A stretch of DNA of 60,698 nt from an uncultured Synechococcaceae cyanobacterium (GCA_902574955.1 CACGPQ010000003.1:1-60698); one strand, 5' to 3'. Counted from the stretch's first letter, positions 9,676 through 18,859 are shown. Numbers and translations: made by a program. Notes: a model not told the origin generated them from the sequence alone.

Positions 9676-10775
9676 ATTTCTTCACATAAAAGAGTGTTAT
9701 TTTTTCTATTCTGTAGACTTATTCTTGCCCACTTTTCGTCAAGAAATCTAAATGAAGTGCATTCTCTAAGCAATATTCCCTTATTTTCTAAGTATTTTAT
9801 ATTTGGCGACAAGGATGTTTCACTTTCTATTAAAAAAAAGTTGGTTGAAGAGTTATGAATTTTAAGGTTCTCTATTTTTAATAATTTTTCAAATACTCTC
9901 TTTTTTTCAATATTTATCCAGCTGTGAATCTGTTTTGTCCACTTTTCATAGAATTTCTTATTACTTAGTAGATCAATCCCTGCTTTAATAGAAAATGAAT
10001 TTAAAGGCCAAGGATCTCTATTTATTTCCCATTGTTTAAGTTTTTTCGATGAGCCAATAACGTAACCTAATCTAAGCCCTGGAATATTGAAGATTTTGGT
10101 TAAGCTTCTCAAGACTAATAAATTATCAAATCTTTTGGTTAATGGTATTAAAGATTCTTTGTCTCCATTAGGTGTTATGGATAAAAAAGCTTCATCGCAG
10201 ATAACTAATTTATATTTTTTCACAACTTCCTCCAATGAATTCTTTTCCCATAATTGGCCGGTAGGGTTATGTGGATTTGTTATCCAAATAACATCACCTT
10301 TTGGATGAAGCGGAAATGATTGAGGAAAAATATCACTCCAGTGTTTTGGTAATTCGCAATGTATAAAATTGCTATTCCAACAATTTAAAGATCTTTCATA
10401 ATCAACAAATGATGGAGAAGGAATACAACTTATTCCGAATTTGGATGCTTCATAACCTGCCCAGGTTATTAATTCAGAAGCTCCATTCCCAGGCAATATA
10501 TTCTCTGGATTTATCCCATGAAATTTGCCGATTATTTCTTTCAGATCACTCAAGTTTCTTTCTGGGTAATATCTAAAGCCAAGATTCTTAATTTCCGCAT
10601 TTATTGAATCTATTAGTATTTGAGGGGGATCAAAGGGTACTAATGATGCACTTGCATCAATGATTTCGGATGGTAATAAATTTAATTTTTTCGCAATTGC
10701 ATATACATTTCCACCGTGCTTCAAGTTTGATCCTTGCATGGCTAACGTTGAGTAATCATGAGGTTCATTATTCAT
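9654..10775 (-). CDS. cobD: Class I/II aminotransferase fold, threonine-phosphate decarboxylase-like (CobD/CobC)
   Basis: This 373-residue PLP enzyme has the HGGNVY motif near its N terminus (about 20-25), which is characteristic of L-threonine-O-3-phosphate decarboxylases and separates them from HisC. The PLP lysine sits in SLTKIFNIPGLRLGY, and NPHNPTGQ and CDEAFL are the expected cofactor-contact motifs. The expected reaction gives aminopropanol phosphate for the lower-ligand arm of cobalamin or pseudocobalamin. A cobO-like gene lies elsewhere in the window, consistent with corrinoid synthesis. It is 9 bases downstream of pyrD on the same strand and overlaps murG tail-to-tail by 22 bases. 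A HisC-like role is the main alternative. Confidence 0.78.
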   Translation of the reverse strand: MNNEPHDYSTLAMQGSNLKHGGNVYAIAKKLNLLPSEIIDASASLVPFDPPQILIDSINAEIKNLGFRYYPERNLSDLKEIIGKFHGINPENILPGNGASELITWAGYEASKFGISCIPSPSFVDYERSLNCWNSNFIHCELPKHWSDIFPQSFPLHPKGDVIWITNPHNPTGQLWEKNSLEEVVKKYKLVICDEAFLSITPNGDKESLIPLTKRFDNLLVLRSLTKIFNIPGLRLGYVIGSSKKLKQWEINRDPWPLNSFSIKAGIDLLSNKKFYEKWTKQIHSWINIEKKRVFEKLLKIENLKIHNSSTNFFLIESETSLSPNIKYLENKGILLRECTSFRFLDEKWARISLQNRKNNTLLCEEIQNSFKK

Positions 10776-10784
10776 GCTCTAATT

Positions 10785-11954
10785 TTATTCAACCCATTTT
10801 AAATCTGATCCAATTGCATCTTTTATACTAGATAATTGATGGTTATTGAGTTGCTTTATAATTCCCTCAAGTATATCTGGTACTAATTGTGGACCCTTAT
10901 ATATCCATCCTGTATAAAGTTGAATTAATGATGCTCCAGAACAAATTCTTTCCCAAGCTGACTCAGGACTATCTATTCCACCAACACCAATTAAAATAAT
11001 CTTTTTATCAATATTATGTATATGTTTTATTATTTGATTTGCTTTTTTTTGGAGAGGCCTCCCACTTAATCCTCCATTCTCTTGAGAGAGTAATAATCCA
11101 GTTTGCCTGATCTTTCTATTTTCAAGACCTAATCTATCAATGCTGGTGTTTGTAGCAATTATTCCATCGATGTTTTCCTCGATTATTAATTGGCAAATAT
11201 CTTCAATATCTTTAAGGCCTAAATCTGGCGCAATTTTTACAAATAATGGTGGACAATTAGGTAAGTTTTTAATTTCTCTAAGAAGTTCTTTTAGAAGAAT
11301 TGGATCTTGTAATTTTCTTAGTCCTTCAGTATTTGGAGAACTAACGTTTATTGCTGCGTAATCACAATATGGAATTAATAATTTTAGAGAAGTTAAATAA
11401 TCATCTTTTGCTTGAGATAAACCTGTAATTTTTGACTTCCCGAAATTTATCCCTAAACAAATATTCTCCCTGTTTTTTTTAAACTCAATACCTTGTTCGA
11501 CAAAGTTTTTAACTAGATTTTCAGCACCATTATTATTGAAACCCATTCTATTTAATGCTGCTTCTTCTTCTGCCAATCTAAATAACCTTGGTTTGGGATT
11601 CCCATTCTGAGCAAATTTAGTTACTGTACCAAGCTCAGCAAATCCAAAACCAAAATCTTTCCATATATTTGCGGCATTTCCATTTTTGTCAAAACCCGCA
11701 GCTAAACCAATTGGATTACAAAAATTTATTCCACATATGTTCTGAGTTAACCTTTTATCAACTACAGAAAATTCTTCATTTAGATTTTTTAAGATAGAAG
11801 ATACTATAGGCCAATTATATTTTCTTGAACTGAATGATAGGAGACTAAGAGATAAATTTGTTAAGTATTCTGCATCAATTCCAGAGTCTTTTTTTAATAC
11901 AGGGGTAATCAAGTTTTTATAAAGATTTTTAAATCCCCCCTTCTTATCATTCAT
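10785..11954 (-). CDS. pyrD: Dihydroorotate dehydrogenase (quinone), class 2
   Basis: This 389-residue protein has an N-terminal extension of about 60 residues ahead of the barrel, as in membrane-associated class 2 enzymes. NPIGLAAGFDKNG, the catalytic-serine loop NVSSPNTEGLRKLQ, KIAPDL, ATNTS and the FMN-phosphate site GVGGIDS are all present. It oxidises dihydroorotate to orotate in pyrimidine synthesis and passes electrons to the quinone pool. It lies 6 bases downstream of rnhA and 9 bases upstream of cobD, all on the minus strand, so the three are probably one transcript. Confidence 0.95.
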   Translation of the reverse strand: MNDKKGGFKNLYKNLITPVLKKDSGIDAEYLTNLSLSLLSFSSRKYNWPIVSSILKNLNEEFSVVDKRLTQNICGINFCNPIGLAAGFDKNGNAANIWKDFGFGFAELGTVTKFAQNGNPKPRLFRLAEEEAALNRMGFNNNGAENLVKNFVEQGIEFKKNRENICLGINFGKSKITGLSQAKDDYLTSLKLLIPYCDYAAINVSSPNTEGLRKLQDPILLKELLREIKNLPNCPPLFVKIAPDLGLKDIEDICQLIIEENIDGIIATNTSIDRLGLENRKIRQTGLLLSQENGGLSGRPLQKKANQIIKHIHNIDKKIILIGVGGIDSPESAWERICSGASLIQLYTGWIYKGPQLVPDILEGIIKQLNNHQLSSIKDAIGSDLKWVE

Positions 11955-11960
11955 AAAAAA

Positions 11961-12680
11961 TTAGGCTTCTTTTTTTTCTATTATCCAATATTTTTTATCT
12001 TTAGGAATCAATCTCCAATTACGCCATTCAAAAAGTGAATATTGTTTTATCTTTAAGTGGTTTTCATCACCTAATAAGGTTTCTAGTTCAGGTGAACTTA
12101 ACAGGTACTTTTTTTCTGCAAATTTTTGAATTAATTCATTGCGGGAAAATAATTCCTGAATTTCTACAGGTGCATTTTTTTCAAAAAAATCAACTGAGGA
12201 TTCTATTTTTTTTAAGTTACTTTCTAAAGATATACCTTTGCTGTAATTAGTTGCAATTTTATCAACCCTATCATTTTGTTTATCCCCGCTATGACCTTTA
12301 ACATATTCCATTATTAGGCCATTAATTCTTAATTGATCAATTTTTTGCCATAGATCAAGATTTTGAACTGGTTTTCCTGAACTTGTTTTCCATCCATTCT
12401 TCTTCCAATTAATAATCCATTTTGTATAACCCTCTATTACATATTTACTATCAGTTCTTAGTTTAAAGTTCTCTTTTAATTTGTAGGTTTTTAATTTCTC
12501 AAGAGTTTTTATAGCCGCAGTGAGTTCCATTCTATTATTAGTAGTATTTTGCTCGGAACCACCTATTTCTAATTCGCTGTTATCTTCAAAAATTATTAAA
12601 CCGCCCCAACCACCTGGGCCTGGATTACCACTGCAGGCTCCATCAGTTGCGGCTTCAATCGCAATACTATCACTATTCAT
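11961..12680 (-). CDS. rnhA: Ribonuclease HI with C-terminal extension
   Basis: The first ~150 of 239 residues form a complete RNase HI domain. The acidic catalytic residues are seen in [43 protein letters not shown] and [17 protein letters not shown]. It degrades the RNA strand of RNA-DNA hybrids. The remaining ~90 residues are extra compared with a typical 150-160-residue enzyme. They hold a helical segment ([11 protein letters not shown]) and a Trp-rich end ([10 protein letters not shown]), suggesting a small accessory or DNA-binding module; this is inference. The ATG lies eight bases after a perfect 9-bp hairpin that fills most of the gap to rplL. Confidence 0.92.
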   Translation of the reverse strand: MNSDSIAIEAATDGACSGNPGPGGWGGLIIFEDNSELEIGGSEQNTTNNRMELTAAIKTLEKLKTYKLKENFKLRTDSKYVIEGYTKWIINWKKNGWKTSSGKPVQNLDLWQKIDQLRINGLIMEYVKGHSGDKQNDRVDKIATNYSKGISLESNLKKIESSVDFFEKNAPVEIQELFSRNELIQKFAEKKYLLSSPELETLLGDENHLKIKQYSLFEWRNWRLIPKDKKYWIIEKKEA

Positions 12681-12688
12681 AATTTTTG

Positions 12689-12713
12689 AAGCCGATATTA
12701 AGGTTATCGGCTT
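12689..12713 (-). other. Hairpin between rplL and rnhA
   Basis: A perfect 9-bp inverted repeat (AAGCCGATA at 12689-12697 against its complement at 12705-12713) with a 7-base loop occupies 25 of the 47 bases between the rplL stop and the rnhA ATG. On the minus strand it is followed by CAAAAATT and then the ATG, not by a U-run, so it is not a classic intrinsic terminator. It sits where a ribosome-binding site would be. It could protect the 3' end of rplJL mRNA or reduce rnhA translation; both are inferences. Confidence 0.6.
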
Positions 12714-12727
12714 GAAAAAATGTACTC

Positions 12728-13123
12728 TTATTTAAGTGTAACTTTACCGCCAGCTTCTTCAATCTCTTTCTTTAAAGATTCAGCATCTGCCTTGGCAATT
12801 CCTTCTTTTACTGTTTTTGGTGCAGATTCAACAAGTGCTTTTGCATCGCCAAGACCTAGACCAGTTGCATTTCTTACAACCTTAAGTACTTTGATTTTTG
12901 CAGCTGCATCAAAGCTTTCGAGAACTACATCAAATTCAGTTTTTTCTTCAGCAGCGCCACCATCTGCGTCACCGCCAGCTGCTCCTGGAGCTGCCATAAC
13001 TACACCTGCAGAAGCTGCAGCAGATACACCAAAAGCCTCTTCAATTTGCTTTACAAGCTCCGATGCTTCTAAAAGTGATAGAGATTTTAATGATTCAAGA
13101 ATTTCTTCAGTTTTTGCGGACAT
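12728..13123 (-). CDS. rplL: 50S ribosomal protein L7/L12
   Basis: This 131-residue acidic protein has the standard layout. The N-terminal dimerisation helices (about 1-33) are followed by an Ala/Gly-rich hinge (about 35-55) and a C-terminal factor-binding domain with [20 protein letters not shown] and GGKVTLK at the end. It forms the ribosomal stalk that recruits and stimulates translation GTPases. It is 27 bases downstream of rplJ on the same strand. The codon choice includes more G/C-ending codons than neighbouring hypothetical genes, as expected of a highly expressed gene. Confidence 0.98.
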
Positions 13124-13150
13124 TTTCTTAAAGTTAATTAGGTTTTGAAT

Positions 13151-13678
13151 TTAGGATTCTGATTTTTCAGAATGTTGTTGAAGTGATCTAGCAAGTCCAG
13201 AAGGTACTTCATTAATAGAGATCGCAATTTTTGTTGCAACGCCATTAAGAGCGCCAGCAATTTTTGCCATCAATACTTCTTTAGATGGAAGACTTGCAAT
13301 TTCTTTTATTTCAGAATCGCTTAGAAGTCTGCCTTCAAATAAAGCTCCTTTGGTTTCGGATTTTTTGGTGTCTTTTTGAAAAGATTGGATAGCTTTTACA
13401 GCACCACCAACATCTTCTTTGATTAAGACAAAAGCATTTGTTCCGGTCAGTAAAGATTCAAGATCGTTCCAATTACTATCTCCATCAATAGCTTTACGCA
13501 TTAATGAATTTTTAGTAACTTTGCAAATGCCGTTAGTTGTTTGCAATCTAGATCGCAAATCTGACATCTCTTTGATAGTTAAACCTTTATAGTCAAGAAC
13601 TACAGCCATTTCCGAGTCGTTTAATAGAGATTTAATCTCAGTAACGATTTGTTGCTTATTCTCTAGTGTTCGGCCCAT
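13151..13678 (-). CDS. rplJ: 50S ribosomal protein L10
   Basis: This 175-residue protein matches bacterial L10: [16 protein letters not shown] at the N terminus, [16 protein letters not shown] at 28-43 and the [12 protein letters not shown] segment. The C-terminal helix that carries the L7/L12 dimers is present. It anchors the stalk and, in many bacteria, represses its own mRNA by binding a leader structure. A leader with the expected folding lies directly upstream, together with a possible internal promoter. rplL follows 27 bases downstream. Confidence 0.97.
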   Translation of the reverse strand: MGRTLENKQQIVTEIKSLLNDSEMAVVLDYKGLTIKEMSDLRSRLQTTNGICKVTKNSLMRKAIDGDSNWNDLESLLTGTNAFVLIKEDVGGAVKAIQSFQKDTKKSETKGALFEGRLLSDSEIKEIASLPSKEVLMAKIAGALNGVATKIAISINEVPSGLARSLQQHSEKSES

Positions 13679-13684
13679 TGATGT

Positions 13685-13762
13685 TTTTTGGATCGTAATT
13701 TAGGGAGAGCAGGAAATGCGGCAAAGTCCTTTTAAAGAGGCCGCTTTTATTAGATCCAAAAA
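13685..13762 (-). ncRNA. Ribosomal L10 leader (cis-regulatory mRNA element)
   Basis: On the minus strand the bases ahead of rplJ open and close with a 10-bp complementary pair (TTTTTGGATC near 13753-13762 and GATCCAAAAA near 13685-13694). Inside lies a second stem made by GCGGC and GCCGC, with purine-rich internal-loop bases. This matches the general architecture of L10 leaders, in which L10(L12)4 binds a kink-turn/junction and controls rplJL. The pairing is read directly; the regulatory role comes from the known element and was not tested by a covariance-model search. Confidence 0.7.
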
Positions 13763-13852
13763 GAAATAATTTAAGACGAGTCCTCGGTAGGAATTAAAAA
13801 TTTAGAATAACTAAATTAACCTACTTTCTTTGGCCGTATTATTGCACTTTAA

Positions 13853-13858
13853 ATTATA
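13853..13858 (-). promoter_or_regulatory. Candidate -10 element for an internal rplJL promoter
   Basis: A consensus TATAAT lies on the minus strand just past the rplA stop, about 90 bases before the L10 leader closes. A clear -35 is not visible, which is common in these cyanobacteria. It could give rplJL a transcript that begins ahead of the leader. Support is a single hexamer in an AT-rich spacer, so this is tentative. Confidence 0.3.
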
Positions 13859-13868
13859 CTACAAAGCG

Positions 13869-14576
13869 TTAACCTTCAGGTTGGTAATCTTGTACAGCAT
13901 TTATGTCAACTTGAACTGAAGGCCCCATTGTTGAAGTTACATAAAAAGTTTTCCAATACTTTCCCTTAGCTCCACTTGGTTTATTTTTATCAATTGATTC
14001 TTGTAAGGTTTTTAAGTTATCAAATAGAGCCTCTTTTGTGAAACTTGCTTTTCCAAAGCGGACATGAACGATTCCAGCCTTATCTGCTCTAAATTCGAGC
14101 TTACCAGCTTTGAATTCTTTTATTGCATTAGCAATGTCATTCGTTACTGTACCAGCTTTAGGATTAGGCATTAAACCTCTAGGTCCTAAAACTCTTCCTA
14201 ATTTTGCAACCTTTGGCATCATATCTGGAGTTGCAATAAGTAGATCAAACTCCATATTTCCTTTATTGATGCTTTCCACTAGGTCTTCTTCTCCAAATAA
14301 ATCTGCACCAGCAGCCTTAGCTTTCGATACATTCTCACCACTTGTAATTACTGCAATTTTGATGCTTTGGCCAGTACCATGTGGCAATGCAACAGTAGTC
14401 CTTAATTGTTGATCAGTATATTTTGGATCAATACCTAAACGTATATGTGCTTCAATAGTTTCATCAAATTTTGCATTAGCATTTTCCTTGATAATACTAA
14501 GAGCTTCAAGTGGTGCGTAAATGCGATCTTCTATCTTTGTTGATAGAGCCGCCATTCTTTTGGATAGTTTTTTCAT
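13869..14576 (-). CDS. rplA: 50S ribosomal protein L1
   Basis: This 235-residue protein is full-length bacterial L1. It has [13 protein letters not shown] near 64-76, the conserved [18 protein letters not shown] near 127-144 and [15 protein letters not shown]. It binds 23S rRNA at the mobile L1 stalk and takes part in release of E-site tRNA; in many bacteria it also represses the rplK-rplA mRNA. It lies 66 bases downstream of rplK and is followed by the 190-base leader region of rplJ. Confidence 0.98.
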   Translation of the reverse strand: MKKLSKRMAALSTKIEDRIYAPLEALSIIKENANAKFDETIEAHIRLGIDPKYTDQQLRTTVALPHGTGQSIKIAVITSGENVSKAKAAGADLFGEEDLVESINKGNMEFDLLIATPDMMPKVAKLGRVLGPRGLMPNPKAGTVTNDIANAIKEFKAGKLEFRADKAGIVHVRFGKASFTKEALFDNLKTLQESIDKNKPSGAKGKYWKTFYVTSTMGPSVQVDINAVQDYQPEG

Positions 14577-14642
14577 AATAATATTGGGTGCAAACGGTTA
14601 TTAACTAACCTCCCCTAAATAGTGAGAAATTTTGTACTGAAC

Positions 14643-15068
14643 TCAATCAGTGATAGAGACGCCCATATTACGAGCAGTACCCTCAATTACTTTCATTGCT
14701 GATTCAACACTAGAACAGTTTAGATCAGGAAGCTTAGTTTTGGCTATTTCTTCTAATTGAGCTTTACTTATATTCCCAACAGAGCCTTTTGCGGATTCAC
14801 CTGATCCTTTCTCTATACCAGCTGCTTTTGTTATTAAAACGGAAGCAGGAGGCGTTTTTGTGATAAAAGTAAAGCTTCTATCTTCAAAAACAGAAATCTC
14901 GACTGGAATTACAAAACCTGCTTTATCTTGTGTCCTTGCGTTGTATTCTTTGCAAAATGCCATGATATTGACACCATGTTGTCCTAAAGCTGGGCCTACA
15001 GGAGGAGCAGGATTTGCTTTGCCTGCTTGTAGAGCAAGCTTGATAACTGCAACAATTTTTTTTGCCAT
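14643..15068 (-). CDS. rplK: 50S ribosomal protein L11
   Basis: This 141-residue protein has the typical two-domain L11 layout. The N-terminal domain has [20 protein letters not shown] (11-30) and [15 protein letters not shown]; the C-terminal rRNA-binding domain has a Gly-Ser-rich loop and ends [14 protein letters not shown]. It forms the GTPase-associated centre with 23S rRNA helices 43/44 and is needed for ribosome-triggered stringent synthesis by RSH enzymes such as the one at the start of this window. It follows nusG by 67 bases on the minus strand. Confidence 0.98.
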   Translation of the reverse strand: MAKKIVAVIKLALQAGKANPAPPVGPALGQHGVNIMAFCKEYNARTQDKAGFVIPVEISVFEDRSFTFITKTPPASVLITKAAGIEKGSGESAKGSVGNISKAQLEEIAKTKLPDLNCSSVESAMKVIEGTARNMGVSITD

Positions 15069-15135
15069 TAGATTAGAAAATTTAAGCTGAAGTAGAAAAT
15101 CATAATTTTACTCGATAAACAAGAACAATTTGAAA

Positions 15136-15747
15136 TTAATTTTGTTTATTGATTTGGGAGAATTCTAATTCTACAGGAGTCTCGCGCCCAAATATTGAAA
15201 GTAATGCTTTCAATTTATTTCTTTCCCCGGAAACTTCTATTACTTCTCCCTGGAAATCCTTGAATGGGCCACTAGTTACTATAATTCTATCTTTTTCTTC
15301 AATATCTAACTTGATTACAGCTTTTTTCTCTGATGCGCGTTTAAAGATTCTATTAACTTCTTGTCTGGATAATGGCCGAGGTTTGATATGACCTCGCGAT
15401 CTTCCGCTGCCTCTACCATCTTCAGCACCAACAAAGTTAATTACATTTGGAGTACTTTTTACAGCCATCATTGTATCTTCATCCAAAATCATTCTTACGA
15501 GGACATAACCTGGGAAAACTTTTTCTTCAGTAGTTTGTCTACTCCCGTCTTTTTTTAATTTAATTCCAGGAGTTTGGGGAATTTCAATTTCAATGATTCG
15601 ATTATTAACCCCTAAAGTTACTGATCTTTGCTCAAGAGTTGCTTTTACTTTTTTTTCGCAGCTTGATGCTACTTGAACTGCATACCATCTTGCGATGCTA
15701 GTATTTGCTTTTGGAGAAGTAAGGTTTGTAGTCAATTCATTACTCAT
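15136..15747 (-). CDS. nusG: Transcription elongation/antitermination factor NusG
   Basis: This 203-residue protein has an N-terminal NGN domain beginning ARWYAVQVASSCEKKV (20-35), with EKVFPGYVLVRM and STPNVINFVG, and a C-terminal KOW domain with VTSGPFKDFQGEVIEV near 160-175. It binds RNA polymerase and couples it to Rho or the ribosome. It sits in the conserved secE-nusG-rplK order, 52 bases downstream of secE. A non-conserved leader of about 18 residues precedes the NGN domain. Confidence 0.96.
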   Translation of the reverse strand: MSNELTTNLTSPKANTSIARWYAVQVASSCEKKVKATLEQRSVTLGVNNRIIEIEIPQTPGIKLKKDGSRQTTEEKVFPGYVLVRMILDEDTMMAVKSTPNVINFVGAEDGRGSGRSRGHIKPRPLSRQEVNRIFKRASEKKAVIKLDIEEKDRIIVTSGPFKDFQGEVIEVSGERNKLKALLSIFGRETPVELEFSQINKQN

Positions 15748-15799
15748 TTTTTTATGGAAGCTTAATTAAGAACTTTATAAATGGATATTCAAGGATAAT

Positions 15800-16042
15800 T
15801 CAACCAAAAATTTGCGAGGCTGCCCATCCATAGAATCTGCTGACAGATGCTATGGCTGCCGCAGAAAAGGATACCATAATAATAACCGCTATAGATTCAC
15901 TAAAAAGTTGTTGTTTGTTTGGCCACACGACTAGTTTCAGCTCATCGTAGGTTGACCTAAAAAAATTATCCTTTTTTTTAGGCTCTTCAATTTCAGGAGA
16001 ATCCTTTTTTATGGGTTCTTTATTGGTAATAGGGCTTGTCAC
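15800..16042 (-). CDS. secE: Preprotein translocase subunit SecE
   Basis: This 80-residue protein has a Lys/Glu/Pro-rich N-terminal region, the SecE amphipathic helix motif (FFRSTYDELKLVVWPNKQQL at 27-46) and a single C-terminal membrane helix (about 47-75). This short single-helix form is normal in cyanobacteria. It belongs to the SecYEG channel in the cytoplasmic and thylakoid membranes. It is the first gene of the secE-nusG-rplK-rplA-rplJ-rplL cluster. I see no tRNA-Trp gene before it, although some bacteria have one there. Confidence 0.93.
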   Translation of the reverse strand: MTSPITNKEPIKKDSPEIEEPKKKDNFFRSTYDELKLVVWPNKQQLFSESIAVIIMVSFSAAAIASVSRFYGWAASQIFG

Positions 16043-16102
16043 AAAATTTTTTTGAAATTAAGCTTTACGCTTTAAATTTATTTTAGCTTATTGGTTTACT
16101 CC

Positions 16103-18859
16103 TCAGCTAGGGTTGAAAACAATCTCATTTTTTTTAGCGGGGTTAAGTTTAATTATGATATTTTTTTTGTTTTTAAAGTTGTCCTCTAACAGTTTTGCAG
16201 CTAGGGGATTTTCTATTTGTCTTCTAAGTTCCCTACTTAGGGGCCTAGCACCATATTCAGGTTCGTAAGAATCGTTTGCAATTTTGTTGATAACTTTTTT
16301 GTCTATAGCGATATTTATTTTCTGCTCAAGTAGCAGGTTCTTTAAATCTTCTATTTGTAGAATGATTATTTTTTGAAGTTCATCAATAGATAATGGATCA
16401 AACTTTACTACTTCGTCAATTCTATTTAAAAATTCAGGTCTAAAAATTGAAGACAATGCATTACTAATGGAATCATCTAGAGTTTGTTGATCTTTTTCAG
16501 ACTTTGCCCCACTTTTAGAAATCTTTTGTGAATACTCTAGTATAGATTTACCAGCTAGGTTACTTGTCATAATAATCACGGTATTTTTGAAATCTACTGT
16601 TCTTCCTTGAGAGTCCGTTAATCTTCCTTCATCTAAGACTTGCAAAAGGATATTAAATACTTCTGTATGTGCTTTTTCTATCTCATCAAGAAGTATTACT
16701 GAATAGGGTTTACGTCTTACAGCTTCAGTTAATTGACCTCCCTCTTCATAACCAACATAACCTGGAGGAGCTCCCAAAAGTCTTGCTACGGCATTTTTCT
16801 CCATATATTCACTCATGTCTAATCTTAAAAGTGCGTCTTCTTCATCAAATAAAGCTGTTGCAAGAGATTTTGCTAATTCTGTTTTGCCAACACCTGTAGG
16901 ACCCATAAATAAAAAAGATCCAATAGGTCTTTTAGGACTTTTCATACCTACGCGAGCTCTTCTAATTGCAGCAGAAACAGCATCTATAGCTTTTTCTTGT
17001 CCAATAACTTTTTCACTTAGTTCTGTTTCTAGATTGACTAATTTCTTCCGTTCATTTGAAACTACTTTAGAAATTGGAATTCCTGTGATTTTTGAGATAA
17101 CATCAGCAATATCATCAGGTTCAACTTGATATTTAAAAGGGAAATTTCTATTTTTCTTTATTTTCTTAAAGTTCTCTTCAACTTTTTGTATTTCATTTTC
17201 TATTTCGGTTAACTCTTCTTCAAGCTTTTCTAGATAATAAAGATCATTTTCAATTTCGCTATTTGATTTATCTTTAATTTGTTTGGTAAGTTTATCTTCT
17301 TCTTTCATTAAAATAGATAATTGCTCCATTTCTTCCTGCAAATTGTTCCAATTCTCCAAAAGAACGTTCAATTTTGCCTCTGATTGTTGTCTCATATTCA
17401 ATAGTTTTTCTTGAGCTTCGATATTTTCTCCTTCCAAATTATTCAGTTTTTCATCAATATTATGAATTTTGTTCTCTTGTTGGAGAATTATTTGAGGCTT
17501 ATTATTAGACTCGATTTTTAAATGTGCAGCCGCTTCATCAATTAAATCTATTGCTTTATCAGGAAGACATTTATCGCTGATGTATCTGTCAGCTAATTTT
17601 GCAGAATAGATTACAGCCTCTTCGGAAATTTTTATGCCATGGTGTGATTCATATTTCTTTTTGATACCTTGGAGTATTTTTGCGCTTAATTCTACTGAAG
17701 GTTCATTAACAGCTATCTTTTGAAAGCAATTATTTAATGCCTGATCTTTTTCAATAGTCTCACGAAATTTCTCAGGTGTTGTTGTACTGATACATCTAAG
17801 TTCTCCTTCAGCTAGTAGAGGTTTTAAGATATTACTGATGTCGGTAGAAGATCTGTCAGAACTTAATATTGAGTGAATTTCATCAATAAATAGAATCATT
17901 CCTTGGCTTGGATTGTTTAGTTCTTGCATTATTAAGCTTAGTCTTTCCTCTAGTTGGCCTCTAAATTTTGTCCCAGAAACTAAAGTACCTAAGTCAAGTG
18001 AAATAATTTTTAAGTCTTTTAAAGAATCAGGAACTTTTTTGTCTACAATTAGCTGCGCAAGTAATTTTGCAATTGAGGTTTTACCAACTCCAGGATTGCC
18101 GATAAGTATAGGATTATTTTTGTTTCTTCTGCAGAGTACCCTCATTAAATTATTGATCTCATTTTCTCTTCCTAAAACCGGATCCAATAAGCCTTTTTTA
18201 GCTGATTCTGTTAAATCTTTTCCATAAATTGAAAGAGCATTTTTATCTTTTTCAACTTGTTTTTTGGTTTCAATTTGAAGTTCACTTTTGGGTAATGGAA
18301 CAATAGCTTTTTTAAATTTTTCATCTTTAACTAAAGTCTCATTCTTTGATTCAAAATTAGATTGATTATTTATTTCAATTACGTTCTTGTAATTAAAAGA
18401 ATCTTTTGATTGATTAATATTTGGGAAAAACTTTAATTCTTCCTCTAATTTTTCAATTGAAAGGTTGCCTTCTTCAAAAACATAATTTCCAATTCTTAAA
18501 TCTCTGCCTAGAGCAATTAGTAAATGAGGGATTTCTATTAATTTAGATCCCCATTGGATTTTAATCTGATTCGCATTATCTAATAAGATTTCTAAATCTT
18601 CTCCGATAGTAAAAATATCTGAATCATTTGTGGGTGTCTCTTCTAAAAAATCTTCCGTTATGTCTAAAACTGTATCTTGATCAATTGATAATTTTTCAAT
18701 GAAAGCAAAGAATTCACTAGATGAGAACAATGTATGAATTATGTGTTCAATATTAAATTCGCTGTGATCCCATTTTTTTGCTGTTTCTTCTCCTAAAATA
18801 AGAAGATTCCAACTGATATCACTAAAAAGTTCAGGACTGGATGTGAGTGTTTCTTTCAT
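16103..18859 (-). CDS. clpB2: ClpB-type Hsp100 AAA+ ATPase, divergent paralogue
   Basis: This 918-residue protein has a degenerate N domain (about 1-145), a linker, AAA+ domain D1 (Walker A GNPGVGKTS, Walker B ILFIDEIHS), a coiled-coil middle domain (about 440-560) and D2 (Walker A GPTGVGKTE, GYVGYEEGGQLTEAVRR, VILLDEIEKAH). The middle domain and the absence of a ClpP-binding loop indicate a ClpB disaggregase rather than ClpC. The D1 segment that usually reads ALERRFQ is ALNNCFQ (Cys378), so both expected D1 arginine fingers are missing. The D1 pore loop is KFRG, not KYRG. D2 keeps RPEFLNRIDEVV. It is transcribed alone, with 60 bases to secE and 263 to eno. Confidence 0.88.
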   Translation of the reverse strand: MKETLTSSPELFSDISWNLLILGEETAKKWDHSEFNIEHIIHTLFSSSEFFAFIEKLSIDQDTVLDITEDFLEETPTNDSDIFTIGEDLEILLDNANQIKIQWGSKLIEIPHLLIALGRDLRIGNYVFEEGNLSIEKLEEELKFFPNINQSKDSFNYKNVIEINNQSNFESKNETLVKDEKFKKAIVPLPKSELQIETKKQVEKDKNALSIYGKDLTESAKKGLLDPVLGRENEINNLMRVLCRRNKNNPILIGNPGVGKTSIAKLLAQLIVDKKVPDSLKDLKIISLDLGTLVSGTKFRGQLEERLSLIMQELNNPSQGMILFIDEIHSILSSDRSSTDISNILKPLLAEGELRCISTTTPEKFRETIEKDQALNNCFQKIAVNEPSVELSAKILQGIKKKYESHHGIKISEEAVIYSAKLADRYISDKCLPDKAIDLIDEAAAHLKIESNNKPQIILQQENKIHNIDEKLNNLEGENIEAQEKLLNMRQQSEAKLNVLLENWNNLQEEMEQLSILMKEEDKLTKQIKDKSNSEIENDLYYLEKLEEELTEIENEIQKVEENFKKIKKNRNFPFKYQVEPDDIADVISKITGIPISKVVSNERKKLVNLETELSEKVIGQEKAIDAVSAAIRRARVGMKSPKRPIGSFLFMGPTGVGKTELAKSLATALFDEEDALLRLDMSEYMEKNAVARLLGAPPGYVGYEEGGQLTEAVRRKPYSVILLDEIEKAHTEVFNILLQVLDEGRLTDSQGRTVDFKNTVIIMTSNLAGKSILEYSQKISKSGAKSEKDQQTLDDSISNALSSIFRPEFLNRIDEVVKFDPLSIDELQKIIILQIEDLKNLLLEQKINIAIDKKVINKIANDSYEPEYGARPLSRELRRQIENPLAAKLLEDNFKNKKNIIIKLNPAKKNEIVFNPS

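Noticed and set aside
12689-12713. The rplL-rnhA hairpin as an intrinsic terminator.
   Set aside because: No U-run follows on the minus strand and the rnhA ATG is only eight bases away.
16815-17129. Open frame opposite the clpB-like gene.
   Set aside because: Antisense shadow of the D2 Walker A region; no start signal and no plausible protein.
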